Origin: Myxococcaceae bacterium
GTDB taxonomy: Bacteria > Myxococcota > Myxococcia > Myxococcales > Myxococcaceae
Reading direction: 5' to 3'
Assembly (NCBI GenBank): GCA_017881265.1
Contig: JADGRA010000076.1
Location: forward strand, 1 to 33,850
Length of the DNA stretch: 33,850 nt
Under the pieces are notes generated by a model. That model worked only from the letters and a program-made list of their open reading frames with translations. It ran no database searches and was not told the origin of the DNA. Shown here piece by piece: positions 17,486 to 25,878 of this stretch (position 1 is the first letter of the stretch; the number at the start of each line of letters is the position of its first letter). The position numbers were made by a program, and so were the translations under genes.

Positions 17486-17690
17486 TTGGGCCGCTGCCCG
17501 GTACATGGCTGGACCCTGCGGCCCGTAGCGAAGGTCCATCCCGCGCGCTGGTATGACTTACGCCACCCGGCGGCCTGGCTGCTCAAAGTCGCGGGCGTCC
17601 ACTTGGTAGATGCGCAGCAGATTCTCAGACACGAAGAGCCCAGGACCACGAAAGCCATCCATATGCGGTGGATACCGAAGCGCTCGCGGG
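17486..17690 (+). pseudogene. tyrosine recombinase (phage integrase) C-terminal remnant
   Basis: The frame reads RWYDLRHPAAWLLKVAGVHL, then VDAQQILRHEEPRTTKAIHM. This is the typical LRHTAA..L...GV.L..VQ..LGH...TT..Y.H signature of tyrosine recombinases. The LRH..A box and the second His/Arg box (ILRH) are present. The catalytic Tyr is not: the place of TT.xYxH reads TTKAIHMRW. Nothing like the N-terminal SAM-like or core-binding domain is found upstream, where the secreted gene ends at 17422. It is therefore a decayed remnant of a mobile element's integrase. The frame continues to 18103 without recognisable content. Confidence 0.75.
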
Positions 17691-18095
17691 CGGACTCTGC
17701 GTGCGCACGGCCCCCCCCTTGTCGCGCAAGGGTCCACCGGTCCCGCGTTCTTGGCCACCAAGCCAGGGAGTCTCGACAATCGCAGGTGGTTCGCGCTGCT
17801 AGTCGACATCTGGACTGTGAGCGCCCAGCCGTAGGCGCCGATGACCCCAGCACTGCCGAACGTTCCCCAACGCCCCGCCGCGTTGGTGAAGCCGGCCGTC
17901 ACCGTGCAGCGAACCTCTGGCGTGGGCGGTGTCCAGCACGATGCACTACTCGCGCAGCGGTTGCCCAAAACGCGCAGGCGGAGCTGCCGCGCCGCGAGAG
18001 CGAAGTGCCCGTAGAGACAGACGTTCCCGTGTGGCACCCGGGGTGCACAGGTCCCGGGGTGGGCGAATGTCCGGCCGGGTGCCAGGAGAACTCTC
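17691..18095. other. stretch without a supported gene
   Basis: About 400 bp between the integrase remnant and the next lipoprotein. Open frames exist on both strands. On the minus strand a run reads NVCLYGHFALAARQLRLRV, vaguely like an I36-type inhibitor fold, then VTAGFTNAAGRWGTFGSAGV. There is no start/ribosome-binding site or clean family match. Probably decayed accessory DNA. Confidence 0.35.
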
Positions 18096-18446
18096 GTGAA
18101 TAGGGCAATACTTGCAGCAGTCGGTATCCTCACCGTCGCAGGGTGCGGTCCCTTGTTTCCGGACCACTGGATGACCTTCGACACCATTTCAGTTCCTGAC
18201 GCGGGCGACGCCACTGCCGCCGCCGTCCACGCCGCAGACGACGCCAAGGCGACGAGGGTTTTCGCCGTCTACGGCAACGACGCCGTGCACACTTGCCTGG
18301 CAGCGTTCCACCGGGAAGTCGTCAACGGTGGCGCCGACACCGCTGCAGCGGCCACGCCGCTCTCCTACCGCGCCCAGCTGGCTGCCTTCCTGTGCGATTG
18401 CGCCCGCGGCCAGTCGGCCGTAGCTTGCCCGGACCTCTCTGAATGA
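18096..18446 (+). CDS. small lipoprotein, unknown
   Basis: A 116-residue predicted lipoprotein with GTG start at 18096 and AGGAGA 7 nt upstream. Signal MNRAILAAVGILTVAGC has the lipobox VAGC. The mature part is Ala/Asp-rich with a CLAAFHREV helix and ends with a Cys pair (FLCDCARGQSAVACPDLSE). Its stop overlaps the ATG of a second small Cys-containing frame (ATGA), so the two are translationally coupled or are one gene split by a frameshift. Function unknown. Confidence 0.6.
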   Translation: MNRAILAAVGILTVAGCGPLFPDHWMTFDTISVPDAGDATAAAVHAADDAKATRVFAVYGNDAVHTCLAAFHREVVNGGADTAAAATPLSYRAQLAAFLCDCARGQSAVACPDLSE

Positions 18447-18610
18447 GCGGCGTCGTGGGCGTTAGCGTGGGCGACTTCTGCGACGCTCCTGCCTGCACCG
18501 ACTGCATCAACGCCGCAATCAACGTCGCCGCACAGTCTCAGTACCAAGCCGACTTCAACGCCAGGAAAGGGACGACTCGCATCTGTCCGTGCGCGACGCC
18601 CGTGCGGTGA
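18443..18610 (+). CDS. 55-residue Cys-rich ORF coupled to the upstream lipoprotein
   Basis: Starts MSGVVGVSVGDFCDAPACTD, overlapping the previous stop by ATGA. It has five Cys (CDAPACTDC and CPC near the end) and a helix CINAAINVAAQSQYQADFNA. The Cys spacing continues the style of the upstream protein's C-terminus. It is therefore either a separate coupled peptide or the true C-terminus of the lipoprotein displaced by a single-base frameshift. It has no signal peptide of its own, which favours the second explanation. Confidence 0.45.
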   Translation: MSGVVGVSVGDFCDAPACTDCINAAINVAAQSQYQADFNARKGTTRICPCATPVR

Positions 18611-18801
18611 GCTGAAAGATGGGCGTCTGCAGCCTCGGCCCATGACGGGCGTTTCCCTACCGGCAGACGGTCGGCACAGCAGCGCCTGGCTTTCCGGTGC
18701 AGTCAGGGCCGGGCAGCTGGCGGGGCTCCTACGCCCGTTCGCCGCCGTCCGCTGCAGAAGGGCTGCCCCGGCGCGGCCCCTGCATTACAACCCCCTCCAG
18801 C

Positions 18802-19677
18802 ATGCCGGATGAACTCCTCACCGCCCTGCTTCCCGCGGCCAGCCTCCGAGTCGTCGTGGCCACCACCACGGCCCTATGCCGGGAGGCCCGGACGCGTCAC
18901 CAGGCCCGCGCTGCGTCGGCCGGGCTGCTGGCGCGGGGGTTGACGGGGGTGGCGCTGCTGGCGGGCCTTCAGAAGGAGGAGACGCGCGTCTCGCTGCAGC
19001 TGGAGTGCGACGGCCCGCTGGGCGGCTTCTACACCGACGCCACCACCAGCGGCGCGGTGCGGGGCTACGTCAAGAATCCGCTGCTGCAGCACCTAGGAGA
19101 GGCGGGGCCTTACCGCTTTCGCCCGGCCCTTGGAAACAAGGGATTCCTCTCCACGGTGCGCGAGCTGCAGGCCGGCGAATTCTACCGGAGCAGCGTGGAC
19201 CTCCAGGCCTTCGAATTGGCCGTCGACTTCGAGCGCTTCTTCCAGACGTCCGAGCAGGTGGACAGCGTCGTGGCGTTGGAGGTCCATGCCGAGGGCGATG
19301 AAGTCCTCGGCAGCGTCGCCGGCCTTCTCGTCCAGAGCCTTCCGGGCGGAGATACCGCGGCCCTCGAGGCACTGCGGGGTCGGTTCCATGGGCAAGCGGC
19401 GCTCGCCGGGGAACTCGCCCGCATGCCCAGCCCCTCAGCCGCCGGTCTACTCCGGGCCCTCTTCGTGGGGGACCCGCCCGAGGTCCTCAGCGTCCGTCCG
19501 CTGGGCTTTCAGTGCCGGTGCTCGCGCGAGCGGGTGCGCCAGGCCCTGCGACTCCTCGGCCGCGCCGAGATTGAGGAGCTCTTGCGCGAGGACGGCAAAG
19601 CGGACATCACCTGCGAGTTCTGCACCACCGCATACCTCCTCGAGGCAGAAGAGTTACGTTCCCTCCTCGAGGCCTGA
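18802..19677 (+). CDS. hslO: Hsp33 redox-regulated chaperone
   Basis: A 291-residue Hsp33, the holdase chaperone activated when its C-terminal zinc centre is oxidised. The N-terminal domain carries SLQLECDGPLGGFYTDATTS and GEFYRSSVDLQ; the redox switch is the Cys set CRC (C238, C240) and CEFC (C271, C274) that binds zinc in the reduced form. Length is normal. The ATG at 18802 begins MPDELLTALLPAASLRVVVA, as in the family; the longer frame from 18697 has a poor, low-complexity lead. Next comes a phosphoribosyltransferase (35-bp gap) on the same strand, with SelB after that, so an operon is likely. Confidence 0.93.
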   Translation: MPDELLTALLPAASLRVVVATTTALCREARTRHQARAASAGLLARGLTGVALLAGLQKEETRVSLQLECDGPLGGFYTDATTSGAVRGYVKNPLLQHLGEAGPYRFRPALGNKGFLSTVRELQAGEFYRSSVDLQAFELAVDFERFFQTSEQVDSVVALEVHAEGDEVLGSVAGLLVQSLPGGDTAALEALRGRFHGQAALAGELARMPSPSAAGLLRALFVGDPPEVLSVRPLGFQCRCSRERVRQALRLLGRAEIEELLREDGKADITCEFCTTAYLLEAEELRSLLEA

Positions 19678-19712
19678 GAGGGAGCCACTGTCCCCCCCCA
19701 GGGGTGCCCGCC

Positions 19713-20354
19713 ATGGCAGACAAACGCGTCCGGACTCCCAGGAGACAGCCCGCACGGCGTGCCGCCCCCGCGTTTACTGTCCCGTCCGGGGACCTCCTTG
19801 CCCCGCAGTCCGAAGTCCCCCGGGGAGGCCTCGGCACGGACCGCTCGCGCCACGTCGAGTCCGTCACGGAGTTGTCCTGGGCGAGCTTCGACATGGCCCT
19901 GCAAGCGCTGGCCCGCGCCATTGCCCGCAGCTTCGTCCCGGAGGCCGTCCTGGGCGTGGCCCACGGCGGCGTCTTCGTCGGCGGCGCCCTGGCCTCGGCC
20001 CTCGGCGCGGACTTCTACCCGGTGCGCATCAGCCGCCGGAGCCGCATGCGCACCGACATCGGGCGGCCGCGGCTTTCCGGCACCATTCCCAAGGAGTTGA
20101 AGGGCCGCCGGGTCCTCGTCGTGGACGACGTGTCGGCCAGTGGAGAGACGCTGGAGCTCGCCAAGGCGCTGGCCCGCAAGGCCGGCGCGCGTGCGCTGCG
20201 CACCGCCACGCTGGTGTGCCGCACCGACGGCTACGCCCCGGACTTCACCGCGCTGAAGGCCGACACCCTCCTCGTCTTCCCGTGGGACTACGCCCCCGTC
20301 ACGGAGGATGGACGCTTCGACGCACGGCCGGTGCCACGGGGTCGGCCCCGGTGA
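19713..20354 (+). CDS. phosphoribosyltransferase (purine-salvage-like)
   Basis: A 213-residue type I phosphoribosyltransferase. The PRPP-binding signature is [14 protein letters not shown] with both acidic residues. The upstream loop [20 protein letters not shown] and the late [10 protein letters not shown] resemble archaeal-type xanthine/guanine phosphoribosyltransferases, so a nucleobase (xanthine or guanine) plus PRPP reaction is likely. The substrate is not proven. A 45-residue N-terminal extension rich in Arg/Pro precedes the fold and is not family-typical. The start is ATG 19713 (AGGGG 8 nt upstream) or GTG 19704. Its stop TGA overlaps the selB GTG (GTGA), implying translational coupling. 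Confidence 0.85.
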   Translation: MADKRVRTPRRQPARRAAPAFTVPSGDLLAPQSEVPRGGLGTDRSRHVESVTELSWASFDMALQALARAIARSFVPEAVLGVAHGGVFVGGALASALGADFYPVRISRRSRMRTDIGRPRLSGTIPKELKGRRVLVVDDVSASGETLELAKALARKAGARALRTATLVCRTDGYAPDFTALKADTLLVFPWDYAPVTEDGRFDARPVPRGRPR

Positions 20355-22276
20355 TTGTCGGCACCGCCGGACACGTCGACCACGGCAAGACGTCCCTGGT
20401 GAAGGCCCTCACCGGCATCGACACCGACCGGCTGCCCGAGGAGAAGCGCCGCGGCATTACGCTGGAGCTGGGCTTTGCCCACCTCGTCCTTCCGGACGGC
20501 ACCGTGGCCGGCGTGGTGGACGTGCCGGGGCATGAGCGCTTCGTCAAGGCCATGGTGGCCGGCGCGGGCGGGGTCGACCTGGTGCTCCTCGTCATCGCCG
20601 CGGATGAGGGCGTCATGCCCCAGACGCGCGAGCACCTGGATATCTGCCAGCTGCTGGGCGTGCGCGCGGGCGTGGTGGCCCTCACCAAGGCGGACCTCCT
20701 TCCCGGCCTTGGCAGCGACTGGAGCGCGCTGCTCGAAGCCGACGTCAGCACCCTGTTGGCCGGCACCGCCATGGAGCAGGCCGAGGTGGTGGAGGTGTCG
20801 GCGCGCACCGGCGCCGGACTGCCGCAGCTGCTAGCCGCGCTCGGGCGCGCCGCGGCCAAGCTGCCCGTGCGCAACGCGGACGGACCCCTCTTCCTCCCGG
20901 TGGACCGCGCTTTCACCCTCAAGGGCTTCGGCACTGTCGTCACCGGCACCTTGCTGTCCGGGACGCTGTCCCCCGAGGAGTCCGTCTCGCTGTTACCCGG
21001 GCTCCCCGGCCCCTTCCGCACTCGTGCCGTGCAGGTGCACGGGGCGCCCGTCCCCCGCGCCGTCGCCGGGCAGCGCACCGCCGTCAACCTACCGGCGGTG
21101 GCCGCCCCCGAGGTGCGCCGGGGCATGGTGCTCACGCGCTTTGAAGAACTGCCGGAGACGCGCAGCCTGGACGTGGAGCTGGCGCTGCTGGGTGCCGCCG
21201 ACGCCCCGCTGGGGCGCCGGCGCACGCTGCTGCTTCACCTGGGTACGGCCCAGGTGGAAGCACGGGTGCGCCTGTTGGACGTCGACGTCCTGCAGCCCGG
21301 GGAGACGGCGCTCGCGCAGCTCCGGCTGTCTGCCCCGCTGGCAGCCCTGCCCGGCCAGCGCTTCATCCTCCGCGGACCCCGGCCGCTGCCCGGGCGCGGG
21401 GCCACGCTGGCCGGCGGCCGAGTCCTCACCCTGTCCGCGCCCCGCCGTCGGCGCGGGGCGGGACAGCAGCTGGAGCCCATGCGGGGCGAGGACGGGGAGG
21501 CCCGCGTGCGGTGGCTGTTGCGGCAGGCGGGCTACCGCGGGCTCAGCGCCCCGGAGCTCTTCGTTCGCGCGAGCCTGCCGCAGAAGCAACTCGGCCGGAC
21601 GCTGGAAGTCCTCAGCAGCCGCGGCGAGGTGCTGCTGGTGGACCGGGAGCGCCGGCTGTACCTCTCGAGTGACGTCTTCCTGGGGCTCCTGCAGCGGGCG
21701 CTGTCTGTGCTGCAGGCCTTTCATGAGCGGGAGCCGCTGAAGGACGCCCTCGGACGCGAGGAGCTCCGCCAGCGCCTCTCCAGCGCGCTCGAGCCGCGGC
21801 TGTTGGGGCGCCTCGTCCAGCAGCTGGTGGAGCGCAACCAGGTGGAGCTGGTGCCGCCGGACGGCGTCCGGCTGCGTGGCCGCGGACGCAGCCTCACCCT
21901 GGACGAGGAGGCAGCGCGCTCCAAGGCGGTGGCCTCGCTGGCCGCGGCCGGCCTTGCCCCGCCCACCCTCGCCGAGCAGGGCCAGGCCCTCGGCCTTCCC
22001 CCGGCCCGGGTGGCGGCCCTCCTCGAGGGCCCCCTCCGGGAAGGCAGCGTCGTGAAGGTGACGGAGGAGCTCTACTTCCACGCCGCGCCGCTGGCTGCGC
22101 TGCGGACCGCGCTCCTGGCCCACCTGGCACAGCACCGCGAAATTTCCACGCAGGCCTTCAAGCAGCTGGTGGGGCAGAGTCGGAAATTCGTCATTCCCCT
22201 GTCCGAGTATTTCGACCGGGAGAAAGTCACCCTGCGTCTAGGCGAGCGCCGCGTCGCGCGTACCAGCCACCAGTGA
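20351..22276 (+). CDS. selB: selenocysteine-specific elongation factor SelB
   Basis: A 641-residue GTPase delivering Sec-tRNA to UGA codons by binding the SECIS element in the mRNA. G1 GHVDHGKT (7-14), G3 DVPGH (57-61) and G4 TKAD (112-115) are intact. The EF-Tu-like beta domains 2 and 3 contain [13 protein letters not shown]. From about residue 380 to the end are the winged-helix repeats ([55 protein letters not shown]) that bind SECIS RNA. The GTG start at 20351 overlaps the stop of the phosphoribosyltransferase and places the GTPase domain directly at the N-terminus, as expected. The genes selA, selD and selC (tRNA-Sec) are not in the window. The upstream frame to 19130 is a shadow of hslO and the phosphoribosyltransferase. 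Confidence 0.93.
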   Translation: MIVGTAGHVDHGKTSLVKALTGIDTDRLPEEKRRGITLELGFAHLVLPDGTVAGVVDVPGHERFVKAMVAGAGGVDLVLLVIAADEGVMPQTREHLDICQLLGVRAGVVALTKADLLPGLGSDWSALLEADVSTLLAGTAMEQAEVVEVSARTGAGLPQLLAALGRAAAKLPVRNADGPLFLPVDRAFTLKGFGTVVTGTLLSGTLSPEESVSLLPGLPGPFRTRAVQVHGAPVPRAVAGQRTAVNLPAVAAPEVRRGMVLTRFEELPETRSLDVELALLGAADAPLGRRRTLLLHLGTAQVEARVRLLDVDVLQPGETALAQLRLSAPLAALPGQRFILRGPRPLPGRGATLAGGRVLTLSAPRRRRGAGQQLEPMRGEDGEARVRWLLRQAGYRGLSAPELFVRASLPQKQLGRTLEVLSSRGEVLLVDRERRLYLSSDVFLGLLQRALSVLQAFHEREPLKDALGREELRQRLSSALEPRLLGRLVQQLVERNQVELVPPDGVRLRGRGRSLTLDEEAARSKAVASLAAAGLAPPTLAEQGQALGLPPARVAALLEGPLREGSVVKVTEELYFHAAPLAALRTALLAHLAQHREISTQAFKQLVGQSRKFVIPLSEYFDREKVTLRLGERRVARTSHQ

Positions 22277-22296
22277 CGTCCGACTTGCGGGACGTC
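22275..22296. terminator. hairpin overlapping the selB stop
   Basis: Stem GACGTCC/GGACGTC (7 bp) with an 8-nt loop starts within the selB stop codon and is followed by CCCTTGG. No T-tract. It is a possible transcription-stop or mRNA-stabilising structure. Confidence 0.4.
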
Positions 22297-22321
22297 CCCT
22301 TGGGGGCAGGCAAGCGTGCAA

Positions 22322-22371
22322 GGGGCAAATGCACGCGCGGCGTAACTCTCAACGCAGAGCGCATTTGCCCC
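22322..22371. repeat. perfect 11-bp inverted repeat with 28-nt loop
   Basis: GGGGCAAATGC at 22322-22332 and its exact complement GCATTTGCCCC at 22361-22371. The loop can form a minor inner helix (CTCT/AGAG). It is in no gene; it could be an operator, an RNA structure or a small insertion-sequence end. A matching second copy was not seen. Confidence 0.55.
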
Positions 22372-22459
22372 AAGCAGCGTGTACGCGTGCATCCGACCGT
22401 GTGCGCGACCACTCCCTGAAAAGGCAAAACTGAGAATGGACGAGGAGCGGTGGAGCCGC

Positions 22460-22591
22460 TATAAAAAGTGACGGGCGTGAGGCTCGGCGGATTGGGCAGG
22501 TTCCCCCCCACCGGCCCAAACGTAGAGTCCTCGCGCTGACTGAAGTCCCCAAGTGGCCCGGCGTCCCTCGTGGGTGCCGGGCCGCTTTTTT
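22460..22591 (+). ncRNA. candidate small RNA upstream of a strong terminator
   Basis: Non-coding DNA lies between selB and the leftward HEAT gene. It contains a second hairpin at 22492-22519 (TTGGGC-a-GGT / ACC-g-GCCCAA, C-rich loop) and then the 22555 intrinsic terminator. A TATAAA at 22460 could be a -10 but has no good -35. The alternative is simply the 3' tail of the hslO-selB transcript. The 5' end is a guess. Small RNAs ending in such terminators (for example Pxr of Myxococcus) are known, but I cannot identify this one. Confidence 0.35.
22555..22591 (+). terminator. strong intrinsic terminator
   Basis: Perfect 8-bp stem GGCCCGGC/GCCGGGCC, 13-nt loop (GTCCCTCGTGGGT), then GC and six T. 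This is the best Rho-independent terminator in the window. It ends rightward transcription, either from selB (279 nt downstream of its stop) or from a separate small RNA. On the minus strand it lacks a T-tract. Confidence 0.9.
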
Positions 22592-22679
22592 CCCCCTGCA
22601 CCAAGGAGGACGGCTTGTCGCTCGAGCTGAGCCAGCCCACTTGGCCAAGCGGCCCCTCGGGTGCCCCGTCGGTGGGCTG

Positions 22680-23438
22680 TCAGTGCGCCAGGGCCTGCGC
22701 GGCCTCGCGGCGCACGTCGGGGCTGGCATCCACCAGGGCAGCCCGCAGGGCGGTTTGCACGTTGGCCGTCGTCCCGTCCCCCAACTGGCCGAGGCTGGCC
22801 ACCGCCGCCTGGCGCACGCGTACAGCCGGGTGGCGTGCTGCCTGCAGCAAGGCCGGGACGGCCCGGACGTCCCCGGTGGCGCCGAGGGCCCAGGCGGCCA
22901 TTGCGGCGACGCGCGCGTCCGCGTCTTCCAGGGCGCGCTGCAGAAGCGCGAGTCCGGAGGCGTCCGCCCGTTCCCCAAGCCCCAAGGCCGCCGCTTCGCG
23001 TTCGGCAGACTCGGCCGCGCCGAGGGCGGTGCGCAGCCGGGCAAACGCCTCCGGGCTGTCCGAGCGGCCTAGCAGCGTTGCGGCGACGCGGCGCACGCAC
23101 GCTTCGGGCGCGCCCAGGCGGCTGGCCAAAAGCGCCACGGCGTCTGGCCTGCGGACCCGTGCCTGCGCGGCGGCCGTCCAGGCGCGCGCCGCGGGCTCCC
23201 CCAGCGGCCCCATGTCCCAGCGCAGTCCGGACAGCAGCGCGTCCGCCGCCAGCTGGCACACCGGCTGCCCGGCGCGGGAGAGGCCGTCCAGCACCGGAAG
23301 GAGTTCAGCTGCCGACGGCCCGGGGGCGGCGTCGTCCGCGTCGGCGCCCACGTGCAGGTGGTGTCTGCCCGCGGCCTCGGCGTTGGCCGAGGCGAGGGCC
23401 CAAAGGGCGAGGAGCGCGAGGGCCCCGAGGCGCACCAT
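22680..23438 (-). CDS. exported HEAT-repeat protein
   Basis: A 252-residue protein with an N-terminal signal peptide (MVRLGALALLALWALASANAEA). It then has a His-rich stretch (GRHHLHVGADADDAA) and about six HEAT/PBS-lyase-like repeats (about 31 residues each, such as LQRALEDADARVAAMAAWAL and VPALLQAARHPAVRVRQAAV). The ATG at 23438 is 4 nt after the M56 stop, so it is translated with it. HEAT arrays bind proteins; being periplasmic, it may be the ligand or partner of the M56 sensor's own HEAT domain. The frame extends upstream to 23492, but the start at 23438 gives the best signal peptide. No enzyme motif. Confidence 0.85.
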   Translation of the reverse strand: MVRLGALALLALWALASANAEAAGRHHLHVGADADDAAPGPSAAELLPVLDGLSRAGQPVCQLAADALLSGLRWDMGPLGEPAARAWTAAAQARVRRPDAVALLASRLGAPEACVRRVAATLLGRSDSPEAFARLRTALGAAESAEREAAALGLGERADASGLALLQRALEDADARVAAMAAWALGATGDVRAVPALLQAARHPAVRVRQAAVASLGQLGDGTTANVQTALRAALVDASPDVRREAAQALAH

Positions 23439-23442
23439 GGGC

Positions 23443-25878
23443 CTAGTCCCTCTGGCCCAGCGCGGCGGCGGCGGCCTTGCGCACCGCCGCATCCTTGCTC
23501 TGCATGGCGGCGATGAGGGCCTGCAGCGCGCCCGCGTCGCGAATCTCCGCCAGCGCGGAGACTGCCTCCTCGCGGACGTCGGCCGAGGGGTCCTCGAGGA
23601 GTGCCTTCAGCGCTGCCACCACGGCAGGCGAGTGGGCGCCGTCCTGTAACTCCGCCAGCGCGCCCGCGGCCTGGGCCCGCACGCTGCTGCTGCGGTCCCG
23701 GGTGGCTTCCACCAGGGCTGGCACTGCCGCGGCCGAGCCGAGGCTGCCCAGCGCCCGCACGGCCTGCGTGCGGACGGTTTCGTCGTCGTCCTTCAGGGCG
23801 CTGGTGAGGGCCGGCAGGGCCGAGGCGTCCTGGTATTCGCCGAGGGCCTCCACCGCGGTGGCCCGCACTTCCGGGGAATTGTCCTGCACCAGTCGGGTGA
23901 GGGCGGCCAGGGCCCGTTTGTCCCGGCGGGCGGCCAGTCCCTGCACGGCGGCGAGGCGGACGTGGACGTCCGTGTCGCCGAGGGCGCCCACCAGCGGCTC
24001 CACGGCCTCCGGTGCTTCGCTTTGGCAGGCCAGCGCCTCGGCCGCGGCGCGGCGGACGCCGGGGCTGGCGTCCTTGAGGGCCTTGGCCAGCGCGGGGACG
24101 GCCCGCGCGTCCTGTAGGGCGGCCAGGGCCTGCACCGCGGCGAGGCGGACAGGCGCCTCGGCGTCGGACGTCGCGGCCACCAGCCCCTGAAGGGCGCGGG
24201 CGTCGGCCAGCTGTCCGAGGGACTCCGCCGCGGCCTCCCGGACACCGGCGTCGGAGTCCTTGAGGGCCTTCACCAGCGCGTCCACGGTGGCCGCATCGGC
24301 CTGGGTGGCTGGCCGGACGCCGGGGTGGACGTGGACTGCGCGGGGGTGGACGGAGAGGCGGCCAATGTCCACGCGGCTGCGGGCGAGGTCGATGCGTGCC
24401 TTGGCCAGGGCCTTCTTCACCTCGGCGTCCCAGGGGCCTGCCGGCATGGCGACGGGTGCCGACGGCGGCAGCGGGGCGGCGGGCGGCGTCGGCGCCACCG
24501 GCGCGGCGGGCGCTGTCGGTGCGGGGGGCGGGACTGGCGTGGCTTGGGCCAGCGCGCTGGGCCCCAGGCCCAGGGCCGCCTGGCGGGCGCCGCGGCGCGC
24601 CTCGTCGGCGACACGGCGCAGCGCGGTGAGGGGATTGTCCCCGGCGGCCGGCGGCGGCGTCACCGCCTCCACTGCCACAGCCGGGGTGGGGCCGGCCATC
24701 ACGGCCTCGCTGGCAACCGGACTCCCCTCGAACCAGCCCGCGGCCGGCGCCGCGCGCACGCCGGGCACCACCGCCACCGTGAAGAGCAGGAGGAGAGCGA
24801 AGGCCAACAGGTGCCAGGAGCGGCGGGGCTCCAGCTGGATGGCGCTTGTCTGAAGAAGCCGCTGCACCCGCGCCACCAGCAGGCTGGGGCGCTCTGCCAT
24901 GCCGGCCAGCGGGACTTCCCGCTCGGGGGCGCCTTCCAGCCACCTTGCCACCGAGGCCAGACCGCGGGCGATGGGCAGGCCCGACCCGTTCCGCACGGCG
25001 GCCCAGTCGTCGCACAGGTACTCGGCCACCTCCTGCATGTTGCGACGGGCGAGGTGGTTGAGGGGCTGGAAGAAGAGGAGCTGCTCCAGCGTCGTCCCGA
25101 GCAGCAGCCACAGCGGGTCCTTGCGCTGCAGGTGGGCCAGCTCATGGGCGAGGACGCTGCGCTGCTGGGCGTCGTCCAACTCGGTGAGGACGGCCGCGGG
25201 CAGGCAGATTTCACCCAGTCCCAGCGCCACCGGACTCTTCAACCCCTCCGCCGTGGTGAGCTGGACGCTGGCCGTGCGCCCGGCCTCGCCGCACAGCCGG
25301 TCGAGTTGCGCGCGCAGCTGGGGCAGAAGCACGGGGGCCCGCTGTCCGAGGCCCTCCAGCACGCGGGCGCGCGCCACCGCCAGCCGGAGCAGCAGCGCGG
25401 AGGCCACCGCCACCCAGGCCATGAAGAAGATGGAGGCCACCCGCACCTGGGGCAGGGCCATTTCCGCCGGGGACTCGGCCTGCGCCGCCACCGGCGGTGG
25501 CAGGCCCGCGTTCGCCCGCGGGGCGACCGTTTCGACGGGCAGCAGGACGCTGGCCGGTGCCTCCAGCGGGCGAGGCGTGGCTGCCCTGGGAAGCGCCATG
25601 GGGTTGGAGACCGGGGCAGCCGCCGGAGCGGGCACCTCGAGGCGGAGGCCCCAGGGCGCAAGCCCCAGCCCCAGCTGCAGGCTGGCCGTGACAAGCCCGC
25701 CGACCAGGGCGCCCCGCCACAGCACGTCCCGCAGCCGCAGGGAACGCAACAGGGACAAGCGCTGGAGGGCCCAGATGCCGGCGATGAGGACGGTGGAATG
25801 CAGCGCGTAGGTGAGGAGCCAGGCAGCTCCCACCGAGGCGAGCGTCTCGCCCCACTGCAACAAGTCAGGTGTCGTCAT
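23443..25878 (-). CDS. M56 (BlaR1-type) membrane protease fused to nine HEAT repeats
   Basis: An 811-residue membrane protein. Residues 10-85 and 140-175 hold the first membrane helices, and a fourth lies at about 354-376. The cytosolic zinc-protease core has HELAH at 245-249 (two zinc His and the catalytic Glu) and E286 in EYLCDDWA as third ligand, as in BlaR1/MecR1 (M56). In those proteins a penicillin-binding domain follows the last helix on the outside. Here it is an Ala/Pro linker (about 380-480), then nine 31-residue HEAT repeats (532-811). No SxxK or KTG penicillin-binding motif is present. The ATG overlaps the blaI gene by 14 nt. By family logic, ligand binding outside would trigger cleavage and loss of BlaI repression; the ligand here is unknown. 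Confidence 0.9.
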   Translation of the reverse strand: MTTPDLLQWGETLASVGAAWLLTYALHSTVLIAGIWALQRLSLLRSLRLRDVLWRGALVGGLVTASLQLGLGLAPWGLRLEVPAPAAAPVSNPMALPRAATPRPLEAPASVLLPVETVAPRANAGLPPPVAAQAESPAEMALPQVRVASIFFMAWVAVASALLLRLAVARARVLEGLGQRAPVLLPQLRAQLDRLCGEAGRTASVQLTTAEGLKSPVALGLGEICLPAAVLTELDDAQQRSVLAHELAHLQRKDPLWLLLGTTLEQLLFFQPLNHLARRNMQEVAEYLCDDWAAVRNGSGLPIARGLASVARWLEGAPEREVPLAGMAERPSLLVARVQRLLQTSAIQLEPRRSWHLLAFALLLLFTVAVVPGVRAAPAAGWFEGSPVASEAVMAGPTPAVAVEAVTPPPAAGDNPLTALRRVADEARRGARQAALGLGPSALAQATPVPPPAPTAPAAPVAPTPPAAPLPPSAPVAMPAGPWDAEVKKALAKARIDLARSRVDIGRLSVHPRAVHVHPGVRPATQADAATVDALVKALKDSDAGVREAAAESLGQLADARALQGLVAATSDAEAPVRLAAVQALAALQDARAVPALAKALKDASPGVRRAAAEALACQSEAPEAVEPLVGALGDTDVHVRLAAVQGLAARRDKRALAALTRLVQDNSPEVRATAVEALGEYQDASALPALTSALKDDDETVRTQAVRALGSLGSAAAVPALVEATRDRSSSVRAQAAGALAELQDGAHSPAVVAALKALLEDPSADVREEAVSALAEIRDAGALQALIAAMQSKDAAVRKAAAAALGQRD

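Noticed and set aside
17558-18247. A 229-residue minus-strand frame containing a VCLYGHF stretch like an I36 inhibitor
   Set aside because: It spans the integrase remnant and the next gene's signal peptide; no ribosome-binding site and the resemblance covers only about 15 residues.
19130-22276. A single frame of 1048 residues covering selB and the region before it
   Set aside because: Its first ~410 residues read across hslO and the phosphoribosyltransferase in another frame, with Arg/Pro/Ser-rich content. SelB starts cleanly at the GTG at 20351.
22460-22591. Direct identification of the candidate RNA as Pxr
   Set aside because: The three-hairpin layout is compatible, but I cannot recall the Pxr sequence or its genomic neighbours well enough to claim a match.
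22277-22620. A tRNA-Sec (selC) next to selB
   Set aside because: I looked for a T-loop GTTCGAnTCC and the long variable arm with a TCA anticodon on both strands and found none.
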